Shown: positions 1-7,891 of the stretch, in pieces
Layout: the number at the start of each line of letters is the position of its first letter
Position numbering within the stretch: position 1 is the first letter of the stretch
Origin: Gemmatimonas sp.
GTDB lineage: Bacteria > Gemmatimonadota > Gemmatimonadetes > Gemmatimonadales > Gemmatimonadaceae
Length of the DNA stretch: 64,000 nucleotides
Assembly (NCBI GenBank): GCA_011390805.1
Contig: JAABRT010000013.1
Span: forward strand, 1-64,000
Direction: 5' to 3'
Notes under the pieces: model-generated
Seen by the model: the letters and a program-made list of their open reading frames with translations, nothing else
Database searches by the model: none
Told to the model about the DNA's origin: nothing
Made by a program: the position numbers and the translations under genes

Positions 1-1013
1 AGCTTGCCGTCACGCGCCTTCTTGGCCACGGCACCGATGTCCTGACCCAGCTCAATGATCGATCGCGCGTGCGCGTCTTTCACGTTGGGCACCACCAGTC
101 CTGCATCACTGGCCACGGCAATGCCGAGGTTCACGTAGTGGTGGTAGACGAAGTGATCGTCATCGATCTTGGCGTTGACCGTAGGGTACGCCTCGAGCGC
201 CAGGCAGGCCGCCTTGGCAAAGAACGGCATGTACGACAGGCGCAGGCCGTGACTCTTCTCCACCTTGTCGCGCATGCGATCACGCAGCGCCGACACGGCG
301 GTCATGTCGATCTCGTTGAAGGTCGTGAGATGCGCCGTGTTCTGCTGTGAGCCGAGCAGGTTTTCTGCGATGCGCTTGCGGCGTGTTGACATCTTCTCGC
401 GTGTTTCGCGAGGACCATCGCTGGCACTGCTGCGGGACATGGCCGGCATTGACGGCGCGGCCGGTGCCTTGCTCGGCGCTTTCGCGGCTGCCGGGGCCGC
501 CGGTGCAGGGGCCTTGCCGGCCTCCACTACGTCGGCCTTGCTCACCACACCGCCGCGACCGCTACCGGATACCTGCGACAGGTCAGTGCCCTGTTCAGTG
601 GCCAGCCGACGTGCTGCCGGCGATGCTTTGGGATCCGACGCACCTGAACCCTCTGGCGCGCTGCCCGCGGGCGCTGAGGACGCTGTTGCCGAGGCAGCGG
701 CGGCTCCCGACGAGGCGGGCTTGTCGCCCGACGCAGGCTTGCTGTCGGACGCCGGTGCCGACGGCGCCGATCCGCCCGCGCCCGGCGTCAACTCGCCCAG
801 GGCATCGCCAACATTCACCACGTCGCCTTCGGCCACGCTCTGCGAAGCCAACGTGCCGGACTCCGGCGCCGGCACCTCGACGGTGATCTTGTCGGTCTCA
901 AGTTCTACAAGCGTTTCGCCTGCGGCGACGCTGTCGCCAACGTTCTTGAGCCAGCGGGAGACGGTCGCTTCGACGATGGATTCACCGAGCGGCGGGACTT
1001 GGAAGGACGCCAT
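1..1013 (-). CDS. sucB: 2-oxoglutarate dehydrogenase E2, dihydrolipoyl succinyltransferase (partial)
   Basis: Transfers succinyl groups to CoA as the core of the 2-oxoglutarate dehydrogenase complex of the TCA cycle. The gene runs off the left edge, so about 337 codons of the N-terminal part are visible. They encode a lipoyl domain with the lipoyl lysine in the ETDK motif (K42), a long Ala/Pro/Ser-rich linker, a peripheral-subunit-binding domain (around SPAARRLA), a second Ala/Pro linker, and the beginning of the catalytic acyltransferase domain (NEIDMTAV, then GLVVPNVKDA). The catalytic HxxxDG lies outside the window. The opening motif (VPPLGESIVEATV) is typical of succinyl- rather than acetyltransferases. 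The start ATG at 1013 is divergent from the oxidoreductase at 1136. Confidence 0.92.
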   Translation of the reverse strand, partial: MASFQVPPLGESIVEATVSRWLKNVGDSVAAGETLVELETDKITVEVPAPESGTLASQSVAEGDVVNVGDALGELTPGAGGSAPSAPASDSKPASGDKPASSGAAAASATASSAPAGSAPEGSGASDPKASPAARRLATEQGTDLSQVSGSGRGGVVSKADVVEAGKAPAPAAPAAAKAPSKAPAAPSMPAMSRSSASDGPRETREKMSTRRKRIAENLLGSQQNTAHLTTFNEIDMTAVSALRDRMRDKVEKSHGLRLSYMPFFAKAACLALEAYPTVNAKIDDDHFVYHHYVNLGIAVASDAGLVVPNVKDAHARSIIELGQDIGAVAKKARDGK

Positions 1014-1135
1014 GATGACAGCGGAACGGGTAAGAAGTTGGGGAGCGCACGATGCGCGGTGGCTGCGTTGAATATAGACCACGGTACGCCTCGCAAGTCT
1101 CCCCCGGACACGCGCCGGCCGTTACTCTCACAGGT

Positions 1136-2221
1136 ATGACCTCTGCCTCGTCCGCTACCCCGTCCCGTATGCGAGCGCTCACAATCTCCGCTCACGGTGA
1201 TCTGTCTCAGCTGAACTACAGCGAGGTGCCGGTGCCCGAGCTGGTGCAGCCTGGTGATGTGCGCGTGAATATCCGGGCTGCCGCGCTCAACCGGCTCGAC
1301 CTGTGGGTGTTGGGCGGAATCCCGGGCATCAGCATCACCCCCGACTGGGTGGTGGGCTCGGATGGCGCGGGTGTGATCGACGCCGTTGGAGCCAATGTCA
1401 CCGGTTTACGCGTCGGTCAACGGGTGATCATCAATCCGGGCGTGGTCGATCGCGCGTGCACCTGCGAATACTGCCGCGACGGCGATCAACCGCTGTGTCT
1501 GGGCTATGGTGTGCTGGGCGAACACCGGCACGGTACAATGGCCGAGTACGTGGTGGTGCCGCAGGAGAACGTGCAGCCGATAGGCGATGAGGTCCCGTTT
1601 GAGACAGCAGCCGCGTTTCCGTTGGCCACTCTTACGGCGTGGCGCATGGTGGTGACGCGCGCGCAAGTGAAAGCGGGCGACGATGTACTCATCTGGGGCA
1701 TTGGCGGCGGTGTTGCATTGGCCGCACTGCAGATCTGCAAACTGCTGGGTGCCAACGTGTGGGTCACATCGGGCAGCGATGACAAGCTGGCGCGCGCCAA
1801 GACACTGGGTGCCGATCATCTGCTCAATCACCGCGCCGGTGATGCCGGCAAACAGGCGCGGCTGGCGACAAACAAGCGCGGCATGGATGTCGTGATTGAC
1901 AGCGTGGGCGAAGCCACGTGGGCGCAATCACTCGTTGCGCTTGGGAAGCGTGGTCGACTCGTTACCTGCGGCGGTACGTCGGGTCCGATGGTGCAAACCG
2001 ATGTACGTCGCATGTTCTGGAATCAGTGGACGCTGATGGGTTCAACGATGGGCAACGACGCCGAGTTTGCGGCGATTGCCGAACAGCTTCGTGCGGGCCG
2101 GCTGCTGCCGCCGGTTGATTCGGTCTATCCGTTGCAACGGGGGCGCGACGCGTACGCGCGGCTCATGACAGGTGAGCAGTTCGGCAAAGTCGTGGTGCGT
2201 GTATCGGGCGAGGGCGCGTGA
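1136..2221 (+). CDS. Zinc-type alcohol dehydrogenase / quinone oxidoreductase family protein
   Basis: Medium-chain dehydrogenase/reductase of about 361 residues, expected to be cytosolic and NAD(P)(H)-dependent; the substrate cannot be read from sequence. The N-terminal GroES-like domain carries GSDGAGVIDAVG and a structural-zinc cluster (CTCEYC, then a further Cys near LCLGYG). The Rossmann domain has a Gly-rich loop (GIGGGVALAALQ). The frame is open further upstream, but the ATG at 1136 is preferred: a TACTCT hexamer lies 7 nt before it, resembling a leaderless -10 box, and no Shine-Dalgarno sequence is seen. A second ATG at 1169 (MRALTIS) is the alternative and matches where the family usually begins. 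It overlaps the next gene by 4 nt. Confidence 0.85.
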   Translation: MTSASSATPSRMRALTISAHGDLSQLNYSEVPVPELVQPGDVRVNIRAAALNRLDLWVLGGIPGISITPDWVVGSDGAGVIDAVGANVTGLRVGQRVIINPGVVDRACTCEYCRDGDQPLCLGYGVLGEHRHGTMAEYVVVPQENVQPIGDEVPFETAAAFPLATLTAWRMVVTRAQVKAGDDVLIWGIGGGVALAALQICKLLGANVWVTSGSDDKLARAKTLGADHLLNHRAGDAGKQARLATNKRGMDVVIDSVGEATWAQSLVALGKRGRLVTCGGTSGPMVQTDVRRMFWNQWTLMGSTMGNDAEFAAIAEQLRAGRLLPPVDSVYPLQRGRDAYARLMTGEQFGKVVVRVSGEGA

Positions 2222-2478
2222 CGGAGTCGGCCACCTACACCCCGGCAGAAGAGAAGGAGATTCGCGCGACGCACGCTCGCGGCGAAACGCCGCAGTGTCC
2301 GCGCTGCAACGTGGCGCTTTCCCATCGGGCGATTGGCGGTGGATCGTTCGGACTGGGCTACTCGCGGCGGCGCGAGTGGCTGCTGTGCAAGTCGTGCAAA
2401 CGCAGCGTGCTTTTTGACGCGCAGCGGGACGCGCACGTAGTCTGTCGCTATCACGGCGAGCGCGGCACGCGCACGTAA
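2218..2478 (+). CDS. Small zinc-ribbon-like protein
   Basis: An 86-residue protein of unknown function. It has two CxxC pairs (CPRC at about 27-30 and CKSC at about 58-61) spaced as in a zinc ribbon, and a basic C-terminus. The GTG start overlaps the stop of the preceding oxidoreductase (GTGA), so the two are probably translationally coupled. A role in nucleic-acid binding is possible from the fold but is not shown. Confidence 0.7.
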   Translation: MTESATYTPAEEKEIRATHARGETPQCPRCNVALSHRAIGGGSFGLGYSRRREWLLCKSCKRSVLFDAQRDAHVVCRYHGERGTRT

Positions 2479-2582
2479 ACCAGCCTGCCAATCGTTTTAC
2501 TCAGAACCATCAGCTGCCGATACTCTCCTCTGCGCGGGCTGCACATCGCGACCCGTCGTAGCCACTGCTTTCGGGAGGACGT

Positions 2583-2903
2583 ATGGCCGGCTGTCCGTAT
2601 ACCTGGGTTCGCGGACTATTCTCGTCAGGAGTGCCGCGTCACATCGATCCGTCCAAGCCCGCGCGCAATCTGATGGTGCGCGTAGTGCGCGGGGGAGAAG
2701 AGCGGGTGCGCGTGTCACTGCCGGCACGCAGTGCCAAGTGGCTCATTGATATCATCCCTGACGAAGTGGTCGCCAAGATCCGCGCCGAGGATATTCCTCT
2801 CGATGCGTTGGCCATTGAGCTGCACCAGGCAGAAGAGCTGTTTCCGCGTTCGATCTTTTCCATGCAGGAAGAGCATCGGCAGGTAGAGATCTGGCTGGAA
2901 TAA
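2583..2903 (+). CDS. Conserved hypothetical protein, 106 aa
   Basis: Small soluble protein that I cannot assign. It has an N-terminal tail and a compact region (about 29-106) that begins with a beta strand (MVRVVRGGEERVRVSLP) and continues with amphipathic helices and an acidic C-terminus. A good ribosome-binding site (GGGAGG, about 8 nt upstream) supports the ATG at 2583. It ends 25 nt before a strong bidirectional terminator and converges on cheR. Confidence 0.65.
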   Translation: MAGCPYTWVRGLFSSGVPRHIDPSKPARNLMVRVVRGGEERVRVSLPARSAKWLIDIIPDEVVAKIRAEDIPLDALAIELHQAEELFPRSIFSMQEEHRQVEIWLE

Positions 2904-2928
2904 CTCGGCTCATGCCGCACCAACGCAC

Positions 2929-2962
2929 AACGGCGCCGTCTCGCATTTGAGACGGCGCCGTT
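2929..2962. terminator. Bidirectional intrinsic terminator
   Basis: A perfect 14-bp stem (AACGGCGCCGTCTC at 2929-2942 with its complement at 2949-2962) encloses a 6-nt loop and is followed by a T-rich run on the plus strand. It lies between the convergent 2583-2903 gene and cheR, so it can end both transcripts. Confidence 0.85.
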
Positions 2963-2982
2963 TGTGTTTTGAGTACACCGGC

Positions 2983-3837
2983 TCAGGCAGCTTTCGCTGA
3001 CGAGTACATCTCAAGATCACGCGGCCGACAGCACACCCCCGACACATGACTGGGCGCACGCACCAGCGCTTCCGTCACACCAAGCGTGCTTTCCGTGCCA
3101 CCCAGGAACAGGCACCCACCGGGTTGCAGTATTTTCGCCATGCGATCGAGCACCGAGCGCTTGGTCTCGACATCAAAGTAAATCAGCACGTTGCGGCAGA
3201 AGATGATGTCAAACTGCCATGACACGGGAAATGGATCGAGCAGATTGATTTCCTGATACTTGACCCGGTCACGGATGTTCTGGTTGAGCTCAAAGCCCTG
3301 CGCGGTCTGTTTGAAGTGCTTCACCAGCAGCTGCACCGGCAAGCCGCGCTGAATCTCAAACTGGTTGTACACCGCAGCCTTCGCGCGTGCGAGCGCCGCC
3401 GCCGAAAAATCAGTGGCCAGGATTTCTACCCGCGTTCCGTTTAATCGTGGTTCCACCTTGTCCACGATCATCGCAATCGAATACGGTTCCTGCCCGGTGG
3501 ACGAGGCCGCGCACCAGATGCGCACCGGGCGTCCACCTGCACGCGCGCGGTCGGCAGCGGCCAACAGCAAATCATTCTCGAGCGCGAGAAACGGTTTGCT
3601 GTCGCGGAAGAACAGCGTCTCGTTGGTGGTCATCGCATCGCATACGTGCTTCACCAACTCCGGTGACGGCGCGCGGCGCAACGCCGTAAAGAGCGCGGCG
3701 AGATCGGCGTAACCGTACGTTGCGGCAATCGGGGGCAACCGGCTTTCCAGCAGGTACTCCTTGCCGGGGCCCAGGGTCAATCCGCTGCGCTTTTTGAGCA
3801 GCTCGCTGACAAACGTGTAATCCGGTTCGCTGATCAT
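2983..3837 (-). CDS. cheR: Chemotaxis protein methyltransferase CheR
   Basis: SAM-dependent methylation of glutamates on chemoreceptors, the adaptation step of chemotaxis. The 284-residue product has the CheR N-terminal helical domain and a methyltransferase domain with TGQEPYSIAM, a TDFSAAAL acidic strand, and FCRNVLIYF. The chosen ATG at 3837 overlaps the cheB stop as ATGA. The frame stays open further upstream, but that extension lies inside cheB. It is the last gene of the operon, ending at the terminator at 2929-2962. Confidence 0.95.
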   Translation of the reverse strand: MISEPDYTFVSELLKKRSGLTLGPGKEYLLESRLPPIAATYGYADLAALFTALRRAPSPELVKHVCDAMTTNETLFFRDSKPFLALENDLLLAAADRARAGGRPVRIWCAASSTGQEPYSIAMIVDKVEPRLNGTRVEILATDFSAAALARAKAAVYNQFEIQRGLPVQLLVKHFKQTAQGFELNQNIRDRVKYQEINLLDPFPVSWQFDIIFCRNVLIYFDVETKRSVLDRMAKILQPGGCLFLGGTESTLGVTEALVRAPSHVSGVCCRPRDLEMYSSAKAA

Positions 3838-4949
3838 GCTGCTTTTGCTCCGCACTGTTGCTGCACCGCGTTGGCGATGTCGCTGAGTGGAAGCACCTGG
3901 TGCGCGAGTCCGGCGTGCACAACGGCACCCGGCATGCCCCACACCACACTCGTCGCTTCATCCTGTGCGATGATGCGTCCGCCGCGACGATGAATCTCGC
4001 GGCAGCCTTCCCGACCATCTTCACCCATGCCGGTCAGTACCACGGCCAGCGTAGATGCACCATAAATGGCGGCGGCGCTTCGAAACATGGGATCGGCCGA
4101 CGGCCGGCAATAGTTTTCGGGATCGGATTGGCTGAGCTGCGCAATGGCTCGGCCTTCATGCGTATGGACCAGCATATGAAAACCACCGGGGGCGATGTAG
4201 GTGTGTCCGGGAAGCAACGCCTCACCGTCGCGCGCTTCGGCGCACGGACGTTTGGCGTCTCGCTCCAGGCGTTGCGCAAGCAACACTGTGAATACCGGAG
4301 GCATGTGCTGTGTAATGACAATCGGCAGCGGAAAGTCGACGGGCAGGCCACTCAGCACATCGGCCAGTGCGTTCGGTCCACCGGTGCTCGACGCAATCGC
4401 CAACAACCGGGGCGGCGCGTCGCTGCTTCGTGCAGCCAGAATCTCGGTGCGCATTGGTGGACGCGAGATGGGCAGCACGTCAACGTTGAGTGCTTTCGCC
4501 GTCGCCGACGAGGCTCCACGTTTACCGCGTGCCGCACGTCCGATTGCGCGTACCTTTGATGCGATTTCAATGGTGAGTGCAGCCAGTGCCGCCGTACCAC
4601 TCTTGGCTGCCGGCTTGGCAATAAAGTCCGATGCACCGAGCGCCATGGCCTGCATCGTGATTTCGGCGCCGCGCTGTGTGAGACTGCTGGCCATGATGAC
4701 GCGCGTGTCCGGATACTGCCGCAGAATGAGCGGCAATGCGGTGAGTCCGTCCATCTCCGGCATCTCGATATCCAGCATCACCACGTCAACGGCTGTATGA
4801 CGCAGTGCATCGAGTGCAATGCGACCATTCGGCGCCGTGGTGACCACATGCAAATCCGGCTGTTCATCAATGATACGGCCAAGTGCACCGCGAATCACTG
4901 CGCTGTCGTCAACAATCAGCACGCGGATCGCGTCTTCAGGTTTGCTCAC
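3834..4949 (-). CDS. cheB: Chemotaxis response regulator / protein-glutamate methylesterase CheB
   Basis: Removes methyl groups from (and deamidates) chemoreceptors when phosphorylated by CheA. The 371-residue protein has an N-terminal receiver domain (DD at 14-15, phospho-acceptor D60 in MLDIEMP, KP near 115) and a C-terminal methylesterase domain with the nucleophile in ASSTGGP, the catalytic histidine in TQHMPP, and GMGEDG around the catalytic aspartate. Start and stop both overlap neighbours by ATGA, which points to translational coupling with cheY and cheR. Confidence 0.96.
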   Translation of the reverse strand: MSKPEDAIRVLIVDDSAVIRGALGRIIDEQPDLHVVTTAPNGRIALDALRHTAVDVVMLDIEMPEMDGLTALPLILRQYPDTRVIMASSLTQRGAEITMQAMALGASDFIAKPAAKSGTAALAALTIEIASKVRAIGRAARGKRGASSATAKALNVDVLPISRPPMRTEILAARSSDAPPRLLAIASSTGGPNALADVLSGLPVDFPLPIVITQHMPPVFTVLLAQRLERDAKRPCAEARDGEALLPGHTYIAPGGFHMLVHTHEGRAIAQLSQSDPENYCRPSADPMFRSAAAIYGASTLAVVLTGMGEDGREGCREIHRRGGRIIAQDEATSVVWGMPGAVVHAGLAHQVLPLSDIANAVQQQCGAKAA

Positions 4950-5314
4950 CGCACGCCACAGGCTTCAAGCTTCGATCCGATGATCTCGGCGTCGAATGGT
5001 TTCATGATGTATTCACTGGCGCCAAGCGAGAGCGCCGTGGTGATTTTTTCAAACGCGGTGTGCGTGGTGCACATGATCACCGGCGGTGTGGAGCTGCGCT
5101 GCTGGGCGCGCAAGGCGCCCAGAAACGCGAGTCCGTCCATCACCGGCATATCGACATCGCACAGGATCGCGTCCGGCGCCGGAGCGCTGTCCAGCGCCGT
5201 CAGCCCCTGCGCACCATCACCGGCTTCGGTGACGGCGAATCCCATACCCTCAAGGATTCGCCGGATTGCCTTGCGAATGGTGAGCGAATCGTCGATCACA
5301 AGAATGCGTTTCAT
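4946..5314 (-). CDS. cheY: Chemotaxis response regulator CheY-like
   Basis: Single-domain receiver of 122 residues. The acidic pair D8-D9, phospho-acceptor D53 (CDVDMP), a conserved TTH segment and KPF near the end are all present. It is likely phosphorylated by the CheA of this operon and acts on the motility machinery, although no flagellar or pilus genes lie in the window. It starts 11 nt after the mcp stop and overlaps cheB. Confidence 0.93.
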   Translation of the reverse strand: MKRILVIDDSLTIRKAIRRILEGMGFAVTEAGDGAQGLTALDSAPAPDAILCDVDMPVMDGLAFLGALRAQQRSSTPPVIMCTTHTAFEKITTALSLGASEYIMKPFDAEIIGSKLEACGVR

Positions 5315-5325
5315 TTGATGCTCGC

Positions 5326-7359
5326 TCAGAGCTGACGCAAACGCGCCAGGAAGTCACTCACCGAGTGATTCAACCGCTCCGACTCAACCGACAGCGATCC
5401 GGCAGCGGTCTTGATGCTTTCCGCGGTATGCGCACCTTCCACCGCGACCTGCGTGACCATGCTGATGCTGGAGCTTACCTCGGCGGTGCCGCGCGCGGCC
5501 TCGCCAACGTTTCTCGAGATTTCACCGGTCGCTGCATTCTGTTCTTCGACAGCGCTGGCGATCGTGGTGGAGATCTCGTTGATCTTGTTGATCACGTTGG
5601 TGATATCGCGAATCGCCGTGACCGCCGACGACGTGTCGTTCTGCACACCGGCAATCTTGTTGCCGATTTCTTCCGTAGCGCGCGCCGTCTGACGTGCCAA
5701 CTCCTTGACTTCGTTGGCCACAACTGCGAAGCCCTTGCCGGCTTCTCCCGCACGTGCTGCTTCGATCGTGGCATTGAGCGCGAGCAGGTTCGTCTGCTGC
5801 GCGATGCTCGTGATCACCTTCACCACCTGACCGATTTCCTGGCTTGATGCACCGAGACGCGCCATGGTATCGCTGGTGTCGGCGGCCTGACGGACGGCGC
5901 TCTGCGAAATCGACGACGCTTCCTGCACCCGACCGGCAATCTCACGGATGCTCGCCGTGAGCTCTTCAGCCGAGCTGGCCACCGTTTGCACGTTGCGGGT
6001 GGCCTGTTCGGACGCGGCGGCAACCGCCTGCGCCTGACGGGTTGTTTCTTCCGACGACGCGGCCATGCCCTGCGCACTGGCTTCGAGTTCTGTTGACGAC
6101 GCGCTCACCACGCTGGCAATGGCCATCACGTTTGATTCAAACTCGTCGGCCATCTTCACATTTTCCGTGATGATGGACCAGTTCACCATTGGGCCTACGT
6201 ACTTGCCGCTCTCGTCATAAATGGCCACGGCCGTGAGATCGAGCGTTTCCGGGCCCACACGAATCTTGACGTTGTGCGGCAAGTGGCGATCGGTGGCCAG
6301 CATGCGGCGCTGATGCTCCGGGTCCTTGTGGAAGATGTCGATCTTGGAGCCCACCACATCGGCGGCCTTTACCGGAAGATGCTGCTCAATGCGCTTGAGT
6401 GTGGCCAGCGATGCCGGGTTGATGTATGTGATGGTGAAATCGAGGTTGCACAGCATCAGGTTGATCTGGGCCGACGCAACCATCGGCTTGAACAACGCCG
6501 TTTCGCGGCGCATGCGCACAATCTCCGAGATGTCCTGCGCGTACTTCACAACCTGCAGCACATTGCCGTCGCGATCACGGATGGGATTGTACGTGGCCTG
6601 CAGCCACACCGGCTTTCCGCCTTTGCCCACACGCTCGAACTCGCCCGACTGGAACTCACCGCGGTTGAGCTTGGCCCAGAACTCACGGTAGGCGTCGCTC
6701 GCCGCGTATGACGGCTCGCAGAACATGGAGTGATGCTTGCCCACCACTTCGTCGGCGCTGTATCCCGTGGTGCGCAGGAAGTTCTGGTTGGCGTCGAGAA
6801 TGATGCCGTTGAGATCAAAAGAGATCACAGCGTTGGACGCACCGATGGCCGCTACCTGACCGGCGTGGTCATCGCTGCGTGTCACCTGTGCCGTAATGTC
6901 CGATGCGTACTTGACCACCTTCGTCACGCGTCCTTCTTCGTCGCGAATCGGATTGTACGACGCCTGGAGCCACAGCGTGCGTCCATGTTTGTCCACGCGG
7001 CGGAACTCGCCCGCCTCCAACTCTCCACGCTTCAGGCGCGCCCAGAAATCGCGATACTCGGCGCTTTCACGCATCGCCCGGTCGCAGAAAATGGAGTGGT
7101 GCTTACCCTGGATTTCAGCGAGTTCGTAGCCCACCGCTTCGAGGAAGTTCTCGTTGGCCGTGAGCACTGTACCATCCACATCAAACTCAATCACGGCCAT
7201 GGCGCGATGAATCGCGTTCACGTGACTGTCGAGTTCCGCCATGCGCTGTTTGAGCGCGTGGTCCGGTGGCGTGGCGGTTGACTGCCGGCGCGCCGTGGGC
7301 TGCGTGGCGCTGCTGGAGACACTGCGGGTGCGGGGACGAGCGGGGGCTTTTGCGGGCAT
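5326..7359 (-). CDS. Soluble methyl-accepting chemotaxis protein with three PAS domains
   Basis: Chemoreceptor of 677 residues with no membrane segment. After a basic Pro/Ala/Ser-rich tail come two near-duplicate PAS domains (each with an F-D-x-(D/N)-G-x-(V/I) core and a GKHHS motif, about 40-160 and 165-280), a divergent third PAS (about 290-405), and a full signalling domain with the conserved hairpin tip ([19 protein letters not shown]). There is no HAMP domain. Such cytoplasmic PAS receptors (BdlA/Aer-like) usually sense redox, oxygen or energy state. The start ATG at 7359 is chosen because upstream codons overlap cheW. It lies between cheW and cheY, so it is the cognate receptor of this operon. 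Confidence 0.92.
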   Translation of the reverse strand: MPAKAPARPRTRSVSSSATQPTARRQSTATPPDHALKQRMAELDSHVNAIHRAMAVIEFDVDGTVLTANENFLEAVGYELAEIQGKHHSIFCDRAMRESAEYRDFWARLKRGELEAGEFRRVDKHGRTLWLQASYNPIRDEEGRVTKVVKYASDITAQVTRSDDHAGQVAAIGASNAVISFDLNGIILDANQNFLRTTGYSADEVVGKHHSMFCEPSYAASDAYREFWAKLNRGEFQSGEFERVGKGGKPVWLQATYNPIRDRDGNVLQVVKYAQDISEIVRMRRETALFKPMVASAQINLMLCNLDFTITYINPASLATLKRIEQHLPVKAADVVGSKIDIFHKDPEHQRRMLATDRHLPHNVKIRVGPETLDLTAVAIYDESGKYVGPMVNWSIITENVKMADEFESNVMAIASVVSASSTELEASAQGMAASSEETTRQAQAVAAASEQATRNVQTVASSAEELTASIREIAGRVQEASSISQSAVRQAADTSDTMARLGASSQEIGQVVKVITSIAQQTNLLALNATIEAARAGEAGKGFAVVANEVKELARQTARATEEIGNKIAGVQNDTSSAVTAIRDITNVINKINEISTTIASAVEEQNAATGEISRNVGEAARGTAEVSSSISMVTQVAVEGAHTAESIKTAAGSLSVESERLNHSVSDFLARLRQL

Positions 7360-7414
7360 GGGAGTGATCCGGGACGCGGTTGGTGGAGTACGGGGAGTCG
7401 GCGCGCAATGCGCG

Positions 7415-7891
7415 TCAGGAAGTGGGCTGGTCGAGCCGGAGAAACGCCTGCACATCGAGGATGAGCAGCAAGTCGTGCTCTCGGCGCACGATGCCGTGGC
7501 AGGCGCTGCGCCATCGCGCGTCCAGCGTCGCCGGTGTGTCCTCAATGACTTCATCATCAAACGCGAGGACATCGCCTACATCGTCCACCATGAAGGCGAA
7601 CAGTTCGCCCTCCTGACGCACGACAACATTCATGAAGGTGGCGTCGGCCTCGCGTGGCTTGAGGCCGAGCGTTGTGCGCAGATCAATCGAGGTGACGATC
7701 TGTCCACGCAGGTTGAGGAAGCCGGCCACCGCCGATGGCGCGAGCGGTACACGCGCGATGTGCTGCGCCACCAGTACTTCCTGCACCGAGCCGACCGGTA
7801 TGCCGATCCACTGCTCGCCAAGTGCAAAGGTGACGTATTCGTGGATGGCGGATTGCGCCGCTGTGCGACGGGAACGGAGCGTGGTAGTCAT
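7415..7891 (-). CDS. cheW: Chemotaxis coupling protein CheW
   Basis: Scaffold that links chemoreceptors to CheA. The 158-residue product is a single CheW domain with the family's LNLRGQIVTSIDLRTTLGL strand-loop-strand signature and a FMVDDVGDVL segment. It overlaps the cheA stop as ATGA and is followed, after 55 nt, by the receptor gene. Confidence 0.95.
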   Translation of the reverse strand: MTTTLRSRRTAAQSAIHEYVTFALGEQWIGIPVGSVQEVLVAQHIARVPLAPSAVAGFLNLRGQIVTSIDLRTTLGLKPREADATFMNVVVRQEGELFAFMVDDVGDVLAFDDEVIEDTPATLDARWRSACHGIVRREHDLLLILDVQAFLRLDQPTS

